A stretch of 64,000 nt of DNA from Mariniblastus sp. GTDB taxonomy: Bacteria; Planctomycetota; Planctomycetia; Pirellulales; Pirellulaceae. Shown here in pieces: positions 8,766 to 18,226 of this stretch (the first letter of the stretch is position 1; each line of letters opens with the position of its first letter). The notes beneath the pieces were generated by a model. The model saw nothing but the letters and a program-made list of their open reading frames with translations, did no database searches and had not been told where the DNA came from. Made by a program: the position numbers and the translations under genes. The DNA lies in contig JABACA010000008.1 in the NCBI GenBank assembly GCA_014237975.1, positions 1 through 64,000 of the forward strand, given 5' to 3'.

Positions 8766-9233
8766 TCACTCCAGTAACGTCGACAGTATTTGCGGACATG
8801 CGGCCTCGATCATATCAAGCACCTCTTCAAACCCTGCCTCCCCACCGTAGTACGGATCGGGCACGTCGACGGGCCAGTCGTCTGCGAGAAAATCACTCAA
8901 CAAACAGATCGTGGCAGTCGGTTGGGAATTGACGGCCTCGATCGCCCGTTGGTTCGACCGATCCATCGCGATGACCAGATCAAATTCGTGCATATCCTGA
9001 TGAACCAGTTGTCGGGAACGGCTCAACAACGGGTAACCACGACGTGCTGCGCACTCACTCATTCGGCCGTCTGCCGGTTGACCAACGTGATACCCACTGG
9101 TTCCCGCCGAATCAACCAAGAGACGTGATTCCAGATTTTGCTCTTCAATCAAGCGAAGCAAGACCCCCTCGCCGGTCGGAGAACGGCAAATATTACCCAG
9201 GCAGACAAACAAAACTGATTTGGTTTCCGGCAT
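8766..9233 (-). CDS. Low-molecular-weight protein tyrosine phosphatase family
   Basis: This 155-residue LMW-PTP has its P-loop CLGNICRS near the N-terminus (Cys11 to Arg17, the CX5R signature) and the general-acid Asp in VPDPYYGG. Start 9233 (MPETKSVL) follows GGTGG and gives the usual short N-terminus; the track start 9272 adds 13 residues. It is immediately upstream of the ketosamine kinase, 2 bp apart, so the two are co-translated. LMW-PTP homologues in this context have been shown to dephosphorylate protein-bound ribulosamine-5-phosphate. A role in deglycation therefore fits at least as well as tyrosine dephosphorylation. Confidence 0.92.
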   Translation of the reverse strand: MPETKSVLFVCLGNICRSPTGEGVLLRLIEEQNLESRLLVDSAGTSGYHVGQPADGRMSECAARRGYPLLSRSRQLVHQDMHEFDLVIAMDRSNQRAIEAVNSQPTATICLLSDFLADDWPVDVPDPYYGGEAGFEEVLDMIEAACPQILSTLLE

Positions 9234-9569
9234 CGTTCCACCATCGGGATCGATCAATCGTCGATACAGCAAAAACGCTCTGCATGCTTCAACGGTTCGA
9301 AGAATTTGCGACGGTCCATATTTTAATACGCAGGCAACCGATTATGCAAAGCGGCTGTCGGTTTCCAGGCACGAATGGCAATGAGTTTGGAGAATTATTT
9401 CTGGGTTGGAGCCAGAGGAATGCAGAAACCTGCGGGGCCATGATCATTAGAATGGCAAGGGTGGACCAGCCATCAACATGGCTACCGCAGAACATTTGCG
9501 CAACCAATCACGGACAAATGGTTTTTCCCCAGGCTGTCTATATGGCTCGAATTCTCGACTTCGAGGACA
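9234..9569. other. Intergenic region between the phosphatase start and the Flp pilin stop
   Basis: About 335 bp with no supportable gene. The two ORFs here (9044-9646 plus, 9289-9507 minus) have no family features. It presumably carries the promoter of the minus-strand phosphatase-kinase operon, but I could not pick a convincing -35/-10 pair or terminator. Confidence 0.5.
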
Positions 9570-9764
9570 CTATCTATCGTCACCCAAACCCGATAACGCC
9601 TGGCTACTATCTTGCCAAATCTCGTTTTGAACTTGCCCAAAATTGATCAAAACAGCAAGACAAAAAATCACGACTACACCCAGCATGACCGAATATTCGA
9701 TTGCCGTAGGACCATCATCATTCTTTGAGAAACGCCTTATCGATTCAAATACTCCGCGTATCAT
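9570..9764 (-). CDS. Flp-family type IVb pilin
   Basis: This 64-residue protein has the hallmarks of an Flp/TadE-type minor pilin. A short basic leader with a final Gly (SKNDDG) is followed by a mature N-terminus PTAIEYSVMLG and a single hydrophobic helix to about residue 48. A prepilin peptidase would cut after that Gly; the Glu-Tyr pair is the family signature. The start at 9764 is the second ATG of the ORF, giving the usual leader length, with AAGG upstream. None of the tad secretion genes (cpaB, cpaC, cpaF, tadB, tadC) is nearby, so it is an orphan pilin gene whose export machinery must be elsewhere. Confidence 0.88.
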   Translation of the reverse strand: MIRGVFESIRRFSKNDDGPTAIEYSVMLGVVVIFCLAVLINFGQVQNEIWQDSSQALSGLGDDR

Positions 9765-9974
9765 TAGGCTACCTTCCAAACTATGGCGGGAATAACGAAG
9801 AAGACGGCACGCAAAAGCTGGAAATACCGTTCCTCCCATAACAAGTCACCTGGGCGATAGCGGTGCCATTTCAAACCTATGTCACAAATCAACATTTGGA
9901 TCCCCAAGTTCGATGGATGGCTTTGGTTTGGACGATCAAGCCCCGTTGGGATAGGCTTATAACGGTCATGCCGA

Positions 9975-11321
9975 TTATTCGGCCGCATCTCGGGCGTGGC
10001 GATTCCGTTTCAGCTTTGAACGGATCTCTTCTTTTAAATGATTCAAAACCGAGTCCTTGTCGGTATTCTTGAGAATGTCGGATACGACCGACTTGGCAGA
10101 ACCCGATCCCCAGGATCCACCATGCTCGAAATAGTGCTTCGCGGCCTGACCAATAATGTAGGAACTGAATCCTGCCGCGGCACCCTGGGGAATGGCTGTC
10201 AGGACCACTCCCAGCTGTACCGTGGCTACCTTCAAGGCACTGGCACCCCACGAGGTAATCTCGCCCAATGCAAAAATGCCTGCCGCTTTCCCGATCGCCT
10301 TGGAGAGATTACGAGCCTGTGCCATTGAAAAATTCAGACCATAGACTTTGGAAAGTGAAAAAACCATGACTGCGTCGATCGCCAATCCGCTAATGATATC
10401 CACGATTCCCGGAGAAAATGCGACGACCACTGACTTGGTTCCAGCCATGGTCCAAATCAGCTGCGTTGCCTGACGGTTCCGCATTTCCACTCTCAGTGCA
10501 GCAATTCGATCACTCTTGTCCGCTGCAAACAGAGCCGCATTGATAGCGATTAATCCAAGTCCTTCTTTATCCAGCGTTTTCAGGATTAAGGATTTGAGTT
10601 CGGCCACTTCGGGGGCCGGTTTTCTCCATTCGGCTCGATGGGAGCCACCCGGTTTCTCGATCACGTATTCGACCGCTCTCGGATCGGCCGCAGTGGTAAC
10701 CACCAAATTCGGCGATATCAAATCTCCCAGTCGTTGCGCAAGTACTTTAAGCAGTGCTTGCAGGTCTTTCTCTGGATAGAGGTCTTTTTTGTTGAACACG
10801 AAAATGATCGGCTTCTGGACCGCCGCCAATTCAACCAGTGCGGCAAACTCCGTTTCATTCAAATCCGAGTCCGTTACAAACAAGATCAGGTCGGCCTGTC
10901 GAGCCGTCGTTTCTGCCAGCTCAGCTCGATCCGCCCCCCCCACTTCGTTGATTCCCGGTGTATCAATTAACACCAATTCAGAATTATCAAAACCGCGAAT
11001 ACGATGGCCGGCACCTTCCCACCGTGTTCCCCAAACCTGCTGGGTCCAGCCACCCTGAACATCAACGTCGGCAATCTGCTTCCCGATCAATGCATTAATT
11101 AACGCTGATTTCCCAGTGCTGATCTCACCAAAAATCACGATCTCGACACGGCCATTACTGATCTTGTCGTACATTTCATTCAATTGAACAAAATCGGATT
11201 TCAGCTCGGCTCGTTCCCGATCGGAGCAACCCCGCAAGCGCTCCAGGGTCGCTTCAACGGAATTGACCGCTTCCTGAAATTGCCGGTCAGTATTCTCTGA
11301 ATGATTGTCCAGTTGATTCAC
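9975..11321 (-). CDS. DUF697-type GTPase, second of a tandem pair
   Basis: This 448-residue P-loop GTPase of the Era/YcjF-like group has a G1 loop GEISTGKS at 65-72, G3 DTPG at 120-123 and G4 NKKD at 177-180. After the G domain a hydrophobic region from about residue 290 (TKSVVVAFSPGIVDIISGL...) matches the DUF697 pattern and probably contacts membrane. The start is GTG 11321 with AGGTG upstream, and the gene lies 8 bp after the stop of its upstream paralogue. The C-terminus is basic and Lys-rich. No effector or partner other than the paralogue is encoded nearby. Family-level call only; membrane remodelling or envelope stress are possible roles. Confidence 0.8.
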   Translation of the reverse strand: MNQLDNHSENTDRQFQEAVNSVEATLERLRGCSDRERAELKSDFVQLNEMYDKISNGRVEIVIFGEISTGKSALINALIGKQIADVDVQGGWTQQVWGTRWEGAGHRIRGFDNSELVLIDTPGINEVGGADRAELAETTARQADLILFVTDSDLNETEFAALVELAAVQKPIIFVFNKKDLYPEKDLQALLKVLAQRLGDLISPNLVVTTAADPRAVEYVIEKPGGSHRAEWRKPAPEVAELKSLILKTLDKEGLGLIAINAALFAADKSDRIAALRVEMRNRQATQLIWTMAGTKSVVVAFSPGIVDIISGLAIDAVMVFSLSKVYGLNFSMAQARNLSKAIGKAAGIFALGEITSWGASALKVATVQLGVVLTAIPQGAAAGFSSYIIGQAAKHYFEHGGSWGSGSAKSVVSDILKNTDKDSVLNHLKEEIRSKLKRNRHARDAAE

Positions 11322-11329
11322 GACGGCAC

Positions 11330-12883
11330 CTATGAAGAACCGAGTTTGGAACGGGCAGATTGAACCAGTTTGCGCAATTCATCAACACTTGTCACGACAT
11401 CCCATTGCCGGCGAGCCAATCCGGCTAAACCACCTTCCGGAGTATTCATCTCATTACGAAAATACTCAATAAAAACAGCACCAATCCACTTGGTAATGAG
11501 CGCCTGCACGGCTCCCTGCATGACGCCTCCCGCAATGGTCCCGGCCAAAGGTACCGTTTTAATCAAGGATGCGGCTACCGACGTCACGGCGATCGAAGCA
11601 CCCTGGGCCCCCAGAAAGCCAACCAGGTTTTTTCCCATTTCGCTGAGCCATTGTGATGCGGTCTGCAGATCGACTTTTTGTTGGTAGACCTCGGCCAAAT
11701 CGAGAATCATTTTGGACGAAATCGCGGTTCCGGCCGCCAAGTCAACAAGGGGAAACGGGTTGATGGCAGCCACGCCACCGGCACCCCACATATACTTGTC
11801 AACAATGGACCAAGCCTTCTTATCGATCGATTCCTGAACCCGGCTTCTCGCTTTTTCAACCAGTCCCCGCGATTGCAACAACAGGTTGGCCGCCAACAGT
11901 TCTTTACCATCCTGCCGCAACACAACCATCATTCGATCGGCCAGGGGCTCAATCGAGGGTGGGACATCGACCTGTTCCTCAATTTCGCTGCCATCTACCT
12001 GGACCCGTCGCCGTACACGGCTACCCGTTTCGGCTTGAATGGAAACAATATCCTCAGCTCGAACAAACGGTTGAGTTTGATGTTGGATTTGCCCGATCAG
12101 TTTTTTTCGATCCTGATCTGAGTACCAGTCGACTTTATTAAGGCAAACGACAATCCGTTTTTCCATCTGCCCCAGGCGATCAAGTAATTCGTGTTCGCTG
12201 GCTCGCAAAGGCCCGTCAACCACCAAGATGACGAGATCGGCATCTTTGGCACTTTCGGATGCAATATGGACATGAGATTCGCCGTCGACCTCGCCCAGGC
12301 CCGGGGTATCGACCAATGTGACCCGGTCCATACCTGGCCAGGGAATCTCGTTGCGGGTAACGGTCGTCCCGCCACGGGTATCGGTTGCAAAAACGTTGCG
12401 CCCTGCCAGCAGGTTTAAAACCGACGACTTACCACTGGAAATCGTTCCGAAGGCAACGATTTCCAAAACCTGCTGTTCCCGTTTTTCCAACACCTGGCGT
12501 ACCAGCGGGTCCAGTTGACGGTTGATTTCTCCTTGCCCGTCGGTCTTGGTTTTTAAAGCTTCAATCTGCTCCAGATTTTCGTCGATTTCGCGCTGCTGCT
12601 GTGAATGCGACAACTGGCTGGGATTCTTGTCACGGCGCTGGCGGCGGCGTTTCTTGTAGATCGAGGCCCCCCACAATTTCCAGACGATCCAAACTGCGCT
12701 GGCGGTAACCAGCAATAGTCCGGAACCGACAACTACCAGGTAAAGAGTTCCCCAGATTTGCCCGAGCTCGGCAGCCGCCCTGTAATTTGAAAGCAACCAA
12801 TTCGGTAAATAGATCAACGCCAAGCCTGCAAATGCAGCCAGGACGATCATCATAAAACCGGACATGGTTTTGCGAAGTTGCAT
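11330..12883 (-). CDS. Membrane-anchored DUF697-type GTPase, first of a tandem pair
   Basis: This 517-residue protein has two N-terminal transmembrane helices (about 10-30 and 42-70), a basic linker, and a coiled segment at 95-140. The GTPase domain shows G1 GTISSGKS at 146-153, G3 DTPG at 192-195 and G4 NKVD at 249-252. A C-terminal hydrophobic region with INPFPLVDLAAG and VKTVPLAGTIAGG follows, resembling DUF697. It shares G-domain layout and the C-terminal region with the next gene and is followed by it after 8 bp, suggesting duplication and joint function, perhaps as a heterodimer at the cytoplasmic membrane. The start codon at 12883 places the membrane helix at the very N-terminus. Confidence 0.82.
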   Translation of the reverse strand: MQLRKTMSGFMMIVLAAFAGLALIYLPNWLLSNYRAAAELGQIWGTLYLVVVGSGLLLVTASAVWIVWKLWGASIYKKRRRQRRDKNPSQLSHSQQQREIDENLEQIEALKTKTDGQGEINRQLDPLVRQVLEKREQQVLEIVAFGTISSGKSSVLNLLAGRNVFATDTRGGTTVTRNEIPWPGMDRVTLVDTPGLGEVDGESHVHIASESAKDADLVILVVDGPLRASEHELLDRLGQMEKRIVVCLNKVDWYSDQDRKKLIGQIQHQTQPFVRAEDIVSIQAETGSRVRRRVQVDGSEIEEQVDVPPSIEPLADRMMVVLRQDGKELLAANLLLQSRGLVEKARSRVQESIDKKAWSIVDKYMWGAGGVAAINPFPLVDLAAGTAISSKMILDLAEVYQQKVDLQTASQWLSEMGKNLVGFLGAQGASIAVTSVAASLIKTVPLAGTIAGGVMQGAVQALITKWIGAVFIEYFRNEMNTPEGGLAGLARRQWDVVTSVDELRKLVQSARSKLGSS

Positions 12884-13141
12884 GGGCGACTCGATCCAGA
12901 AATTCAGTTCCGTGACAGGGGCCTGTTTGCACCCCTCGTCGATGTCCTACCCGGTATTCGCTGCTCAGGGCCGGGGTTGGCATCAAATTATTAGAATTCC
13001 ACGTTCTGAAACATAATAGCCCAGTTTTTTTCGTTGCTGGAACCAAAAAACCGTAATCAAGGGCCGTATGCCACGGCGATTCCGCCGAGAAGGTCGGCTG
13101 TACGAAAAAAAACGGTTGAGCGTGGCAAGATTACCTGATTT

Positions 13142-14449
13142 TCAGGCGAACAGGCCATTCAATACCGAACCATCGCGTACGATTGAGATGGGACGACCAA
13201 TACTGGTCTGGTATTCCTTGTGAGGATCGATACCCAAACTGTGATAGAAACTGGCGGCAACGTCCTCCGGAATAACCGCATCATTTTTTGGACCGGCCGC
13301 ACTTTCGTCACTTTCGCCAATCACCTGTCCGCCCAGCACTGGACCACCTCCCATCAACATACACATGCAGCGAGGGTAATGATCTCGCCCGCCCTCGGCA
13401 CTCCGTGTATTGATTTTTGGAGTTCGACCAAACTCGCCCGTCACGAACACCGTCGTCGTATCCAGCAAACCCTTTTCAGCCAGGCCTCTAAAAAGACCGG
13501 CCAGGCCCGCGTCAAGCTTGGGCAATAAATTTGTTTTAAGTTTGCTGAAGTTGTCTTGATGCGTGTCCCACCCGCCAAGGGTGACGGTCACAAATCGCAC
13601 ACCCGACTCGACCAGTCGTGTTGCCAACAAACAGCTTTGGCTGAAATCGTCTTCGCCGTAGAGTGCCCGCAACTTCTCCGATTCATGACTAATGTCAAAC
13701 GCTTCCCGGGTTCGCTTGGATGTGATCATGTCAAACGCTTTCTGACTGAACCGGTCCAGACCGCTTAACAGGTCATCCTGTTTCTTGATCGCGTTAAATT
13801 TCGTGTCAAGATTTCTTAATAAATTCTGGCGTTTCTCGACTTGATGCAACGTCATTCCTCCAGCCAGCGACACGCCTCGCACATTAAACGGTCGACCGGC
13901 GCGCGGTATCGCATTGGTGGCAAGCGGTGCATATTTCACACCCAAATGCCCTGGACCCTGGTTCGATTTTGGAATCGCGACAAAACTCGGAAGGTCCGCA
14001 GCGCCAGCCAACTCTTTGGAAACAACCGATCCGAAACAGGGGTATTCCACCGAGGGATTAGGGCGATTACCAGTGAACAGAAACCGCTGGCCCAAGGGGT
14101 GTGCGCCAAGCGAATGGGACACCCCCCGGAAAATGACATACTTATCCGCGCAACCGGCCAACTTGGGCAGATGCTCCGAAATCTGGATACCAGGAACATT
14201 CGTATTGATCGGTTTAAAGCTGCCACGGATTTCCGTTGGCCCCTCCGGCTTCAGATCAAACGTATCGAGATGGGAAGGGCCACCCGGTAACTCAACGAAA
14301 ATGGCCGATTGGGCTTTGGCGTCTTGACGAATTTCTCCTGCATCGGCCATCCGCATAAAACCGCTCATGGTAATACCGGCAGAACCAAGCATTCCGATTT
14401 TGATCGCATCGCGGCGAGCCATGCCGTCACACTGTTGATGACGTCCCAT
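13142..14449 (-). CDS. DUF1501 protein with Tat signal
   Basis: This 435-residue protein of the planctomycete-rich DUF1501 family, related in fold to sulfatases and alkaline phosphatases, has no experimentally defined substrate that I can state. The N-terminus carries a twin-arginine motif ARRDAIKIG with a hydrophobic stretch, so it is predicted to be exported folded. Family features include ELPGGPSHLDTFD, GGWDTHQDN and VFVTGEFGRTPKIN, plus GRDHYP. It is the last gene of the five-gene minus-strand operon headed by an ECF sigma factor and follows its usual partner, a PSCyt/DUF1549/DUF1553 protein, after a gap of about 60 bp. AAGGGAAA precedes the ATG. Confidence 0.92.
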   Translation of the reverse strand: MGRHQQCDGMARRDAIKIGMLGSAGITMSGFMRMADAGEIRQDAKAQSAIFVELPGGPSHLDTFDLKPEGPTEIRGSFKPINTNVPGIQISEHLPKLAGCADKYVIFRGVSHSLGAHPLGQRFLFTGNRPNPSVEYPCFGSVVSKELAGAADLPSFVAIPKSNQGPGHLGVKYAPLATNAIPRAGRPFNVRGVSLAGGMTLHQVEKRQNLLRNLDTKFNAIKKQDDLLSGLDRFSQKAFDMITSKRTREAFDISHESEKLRALYGEDDFSQSCLLATRLVESGVRFVTVTLGGWDTHQDNFSKLKTNLLPKLDAGLAGLFRGLAEKGLLDTTTVFVTGEFGRTPKINTRSAEGGRDHYPRCMCMLMGGGPVLGGQVIGESDESAAGPKNDAVIPEDVAASFYHSLGIDPHKEYQTSIGRPISIVRDGSVLNGLFA

Positions 14450-14508
14450 AATTTCCCTTTCGAGGATTTGTTTCGGCAGCCTGCAATCGAACAGGCAACG
14501 CTGACTGT

Positions 14509-17304
14509 TTAATGATTGACAACAAATTCCTTGGTGTTAATCAAGGCCCACAATATCCCGCGCAGGCCCGTGGCAAAATCTTGTTCTCCAACCAGAAACT
14601 TCTCGCATTCAACTTTTTCTAGATCGGTCGGGTAGCGACCGAGGGTTCGCAAGTATGCCTCCGTGATCAACTTCCGATTTTCCAGTGGAATCGTTTGTTG
14701 CTCATACTCTTGTTCTCGTTTCTTCAGTTTCTGAAGTTTCGCAGCCTCTTTGCGACGTTGTTGTTTCAATTGTTCCACTTGTTTGGAATCACCCTGCTGT
14801 TCTTTTGTCTTGACCATCCGATTCAAACGGTCCAGCTGTTTTTGCAATTGCACAACCTGCTTTTGCTCGCTTTCTGCCAGACCTGATTGATTCCGCAATT
14901 TCGCAATTTCCGCAACCCATCCCGACCGATCCGCCAGCATGGAATGGATATCTCGGTCATTTTGCAGGTAGACGGTTTGAATCAAGCTGGTTTCGTCTGA
15001 CCGGTCACAATCACAACTGTTGGCCCGTTCCGATCGGCCGAACACCTGGAGTGCAAACGCAGAGGTCGGCACACCCTTTCGATTTCCGTAATTCAGGTTC
15101 GTGCCAGGAATGGAAATGGAGCGACCGTCAATCTTGTTGCGGTAAAGACGATTCTCTTCCCGGTTTAAGACTGCCTGCCGGGCAACATCAAAGACCACTT
15201 CGGCAGGAAGTCGGCGAGGCTGTGCCCGGCTAAAGTTGCGACGATCGTTCGCATTGGTTTCATTGGCGACCCAATCAACCTGGTACGTCCGGCTGTTCGT
15301 GATTTCCCGATGTAACCATTTCAGGTCGTAGCCGTTTTTGACAAACCCTTCTGCCAGGTAATCCAACAAAGGTGCATTGCTGGGGGGATTGGCCCGATTC
15401 AGATCATCCGCCGGTTCCACGATTCCAACACCAAAGTAGTGTGCCCAAACCCGGTTGACGATCGACTGGGCGAAATAGGGGTTATCCGATTGTCGCATCC
15501 ATTCCATTAATGGCTCGCGAACATCGTTGTATTGAGTTAGATCAATCGTTTCGCTACCCAGCAGAGTAGCCGTCTCGTGGAACTTGCCCCGTTTGCCCCT
15601 ATTGACTCGATCTTCCCGTTTCAGATCCATCTTGGGTGCATGGACCAATAATTCTGTAAACGGAATCGTTTTGCCATCTCGCAGCGCGGCAACCAGAGCG
15701 CGTTGCAACATGCCGCCACGAGTCTTCTCGGTATCGATACCCAGGTCCTGGTAGATTTTTTTGATTTGGGCCGCCCTCTCTTTACTTCCACCTTGAGTTC
15801 GGCCAATCGACACACCGGTAAAAAACTTGGAAAATTGTTGGAAGTCATCCTGACTCCATTGGTCAAAGGGGTGTTTATGACATTGGGCGCACTGTATACG
15901 AATCCCCAAAAAGGCATGAGCAAAACTGATCGCCCGTGTATCCTGCTCCTGAAACTCGCGCCGCATCCAAAAATACGGCATCGATTTGGTTTTTGCGAAC
16001 GAGTCATTTTCTTGATCTCGACTGGTTTTGCTCATCCGCTTGCAATAAGCGAGATAATCTTCATTCGGTCGACGGCTGGTAGCGACCACGATTCCCTCAA
16101 CCATTTCGTCATAAGGAACGTTCTTTTCAATCTTGTCATGAATCCATTGGTACCATTGCAAACTGGCCTTATCCTGACTGATTCCCATGTTCCTCAATTG
16201 CTGCGTGTTGTTACCGGTCAGGTCACAGAAAAAAGTGGTCCACCATGCGTTATACGCCTTGGAATTCAGCAATTGGTCAATCTTGTGGCTACGTTTTTGA
16301 ACATCACTGTCCGCAACAAATTGGCGGATTTCTTGCGGACTTGGCAGCGTCCCCGAAATATCAAGGCTGACCCGCCGCAGGAACGTCACGTCATCCGCTA
16401 CGGCAGACTGCCGAATCCCGAGTTTGTTGAGCTTTTGGAATACCAGGGAATCAATCTGGGTCGAAGCATCCTTAACTGAATTGGCAGACTTGGCAAATTT
16501 CAATTCGACCAGGTTACCTTGCCAATCATATTTTGGGCCGGCAGGTCGACTGGCTAACGCCCTCATGACGGGAATCGGTGCCACTGCATTGTCATAAAAG
16601 ACAACCAAATGGGTGTCACCGGGAACCTCTGCCGGTTTGACCATTCCCTCGGCAGTCACTTTTGCAATGGCCGTATTGTTGACCTGGAACCGACATAACG
16701 GAGTTACATCTTCGCTGACTCCGCCTTGCCAATGGGCAATCACTTGCAACTCGACCTGTTCAGGATTGTCCTCCTCGGTCAGGATAATCTCGGCCGGCAA
16801 GACTTCCAATTTCTCCAATCGCAGAGGCTTTTCGGCTGCAATGGCACCCGCTGCCACCCAACTTTTCAGTACGTTGTATTGCCAGCTACCCGTTTCGTAA
16901 CGCTGGCCCCCTTCATGAATATCTTCATCGGTCGGCTTTCTCAGGATCAAACTTTCCAGCGGTTGATCCAAATCGACACGACCACTGTCGGCTTCCGTCA
17001 AGGCAGCATGATCTTTGGCAAAGTCATAACCAAACAGAGACAATCGGAAACCACCCTGACCCTGGAACGATCCGTGGCAGGCGCGGCCATTGCAACCCAG
17101 ACGACTCAGCAGCGGCGTCACATGCCGCTGAAAATCGGGGACCTCATCCGTCTGTTTGGCAAATCGTTTTTCGACACTTGGCTGTAGACCCTCGTGGGGT
17201 GATTCTGCAGCTGAGAAGCCAGTCATTAACAGGCCGATTGCCACCATTACCAACATGTTGATCAACCGTTGCAACACGCGTGTATTTCTAGTTTGAACCA
17301 TCAT
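14509..17304 (-). CDS. Planctomycete cytochrome-type DUF1549/DUF1553 protein
   Basis: This protein of about 931 residues combines a signal peptide, a haem-like motif GCNGRACHG near residues 70-77 (spacing CX4CH, not the usual CX2CH), a Big-like beta domain with VTAEGMVKPA, DUF1549 and DUF1553. The C-terminal quarter has a Gln/Lys-rich coiled coil (LQKQLDRLNRMVKTKEQQ) that is unusual for the family and may bind a partner. I chose ATG 17304, overlapping the stop of the upstream gene, because AAGG sits upstream and the signal peptide follows; the track start at 17361 adds basic residues. It is paired with the DUF1501 gene downstream. Such pairs are very numerous in planctomycetes and thought to act on complex polysaccharides, but function is unproven. 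Confidence 0.88.
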   Translation of the reverse strand: MMVQTRNTRVLQRLINMLVMVAIGLLMTGFSAAESPHEGLQPSVEKRFAKQTDEVPDFQRHVTPLLSRLGCNGRACHGSFQGQGGFRLSLFGYDFAKDHAALTEADSGRVDLDQPLESLILRKPTDEDIHEGGQRYETGSWQYNVLKSWVAAGAIAAEKPLRLEKLEVLPAEIILTEEDNPEQVELQVIAHWQGGVSEDVTPLCRFQVNNTAIAKVTAEGMVKPAEVPGDTHLVVFYDNAVAPIPVMRALASRPAGPKYDWQGNLVELKFAKSANSVKDASTQIDSLVFQKLNKLGIRQSAVADDVTFLRRVSLDISGTLPSPQEIRQFVADSDVQKRSHKIDQLLNSKAYNAWWTTFFCDLTGNNTQQLRNMGISQDKASLQWYQWIHDKIEKNVPYDEMVEGIVVATSRRPNEDYLAYCKRMSKTSRDQENDSFAKTKSMPYFWMRREFQEQDTRAISFAHAFLGIRIQCAQCHKHPFDQWSQDDFQQFSKFFTGVSIGRTQGGSKERAAQIKKIYQDLGIDTEKTRGGMLQRALVAALRDGKTIPFTELLVHAPKMDLKREDRVNRGKRGKFHETATLLGSETIDLTQYNDVREPLMEWMRQSDNPYFAQSIVNRVWAHYFGVGIVEPADDLNRANPPSNAPLLDYLAEGFVKNGYDLKWLHREITNSRTYQVDWVANETNANDRRNFSRAQPRRLPAEVVFDVARQAVLNREENRLYRNKIDGRSISIPGTNLNYGNRKGVPTSAFALQVFGRSERANSCDCDRSDETSLIQTVYLQNDRDIHSMLADRSGWVAEIAKLRNQSGLAESEQKQVVQLQKQLDRLNRMVKTKEQQGDSKQVEQLKQQRRKEAAKLQKLKKREQEYEQQTIPLENRKLITEAYLRTLGRYPTDLEKVECEKFLVGEQDFATGLRGILWALINTKEFVVNH

Positions 17305-18226
17305 CACTTGCCTTATCCGATTTCTTGTTCTTGCCACGAATCGGCTTCTTGTTTTTTTCATCAGTCGATTGTTTTAGCGATTTTTTGTCAGTGGGTGCAT
17401 CACCGTCTACAACTTGATCCGACATGGCGCGCTGCATGTTCCGGGTTGCTGTACGCATGACCGAATCCATGTTTTTCTGGATTTCAAGCTGACGATCAGA
17501 TTGTTGTTCCACCAGTTCCGACAAACGTTTGAGACGCTCACGCAGCCTGACTTCTTCGGCCAGCAGCGCATCGGTTCGGTTATCGAACTGCTTGGCGATC
17601 AGGGATTCCAATTGTTTACGTTGCTGGGGAGTATCCTTGACCGCTACCTGAGCCGCTTTGAGCTTGATCCGGGAGCTTAACTTCCATTGCTCCAGTGCCG
17701 CGTCATATTGCTTGGTTTTTCCCTGGTCCTTCAACAATTGCAAACGGTGATAGGAATTGGAGAGGGACCGCATGGCCGATTGGTACTGACGCGGACGATT
17801 TTTCTCGAGCGACTTGAGTAACCGTGTCAGCTCGGGGTGATGTTGGTGAACAAACGCAAGCAGAGTCTCACGGGTCTTGCGATCGATTTTGATCGGTGGT
17901 TTTTCGGCTTGTGTTGGGGAATCTTTAGGCTTCTGTCCAACGTTTTGCACCCGCCTCACCTGCGCCGCAGTGGGGTCGACTGGGAGAAGCCCGCCGCCCT
18001 GACCGAAGGGATACGTTTGCTCGAGGGTTTGTGGCCCAGTATCGGTAAACGCCCGGTGAAGTTGAGGTAACAGAGAACTTTGTTCGGGCGTTTCCCAGTC
18101 TTGGTGGGTATCCACTTTATCACCAGTGGAACGGACGCTCCCTTCCTGGGCTATTCCGGCGTTGAGCAAAACGCCAACCATCAGCAAACCAACGCCACAC
18201 CCAACTCTGTTACAAGAAAGCTTCAT
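17288..18226 (-). CDS. Secreted helical protein, function unknown
   Basis: This 312-residue protein begins with a signal peptide (VGLLMVGVLLNAGIAQ) and a linker with a Gly-rich QGGGLLP. The central helical region, about 105-250, is rich in Lys, Gln, Arg and Leu with heptad-like spacing. The extreme C-terminus is a poly-basic tail (KKPIRGKNKKSDKA). It resembles small periplasmic helical sensor-type proteins in character but I recognise no named family. It overlaps the start of the DUF1549/DUF1553 gene by 17 bp and its own ATG overlaps the anti-sigma-like stop by 4 bp, so it is translationally coupled. A structural or regulatory role in the ECF system is inferred only from position. Confidence 0.8.
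   Translation of the reverse strand: MKLSCNRVGCGVGLLMVGVLLNAGIAQEGSVRSTGDKVDTHQDWETPEQSSLLPQLHRAFTDTGPQTLEQTYPFGQGGGLLPVDPTAAQVRRVQNVGQKPKDSPTQAEKPPIKIDRKTRETLLAFVHQHHPELTRLLKSLEKNRPRQYQSAMRSLSNSYHRLQLLKDQGKTKQYDAALEQWKLSSRIKLKAAQVAVKDTPQQRKQLESLIAKQFDNRTDALLAEEVRLRERLKRLSELVEQQSDRQLEIQKNMDSVMRTATRNMQRAMSDQVVDGDAPTDKKSLKQSTDEKNKKPIRGKNKKSDKASDDGSN

Noticed and set aside
8239-8850. Plus-strand ORF of 203 aa
   Set aside because: It is a shadow of the fructosamine kinase gene on the other strand, which has clear catalytic motifs.
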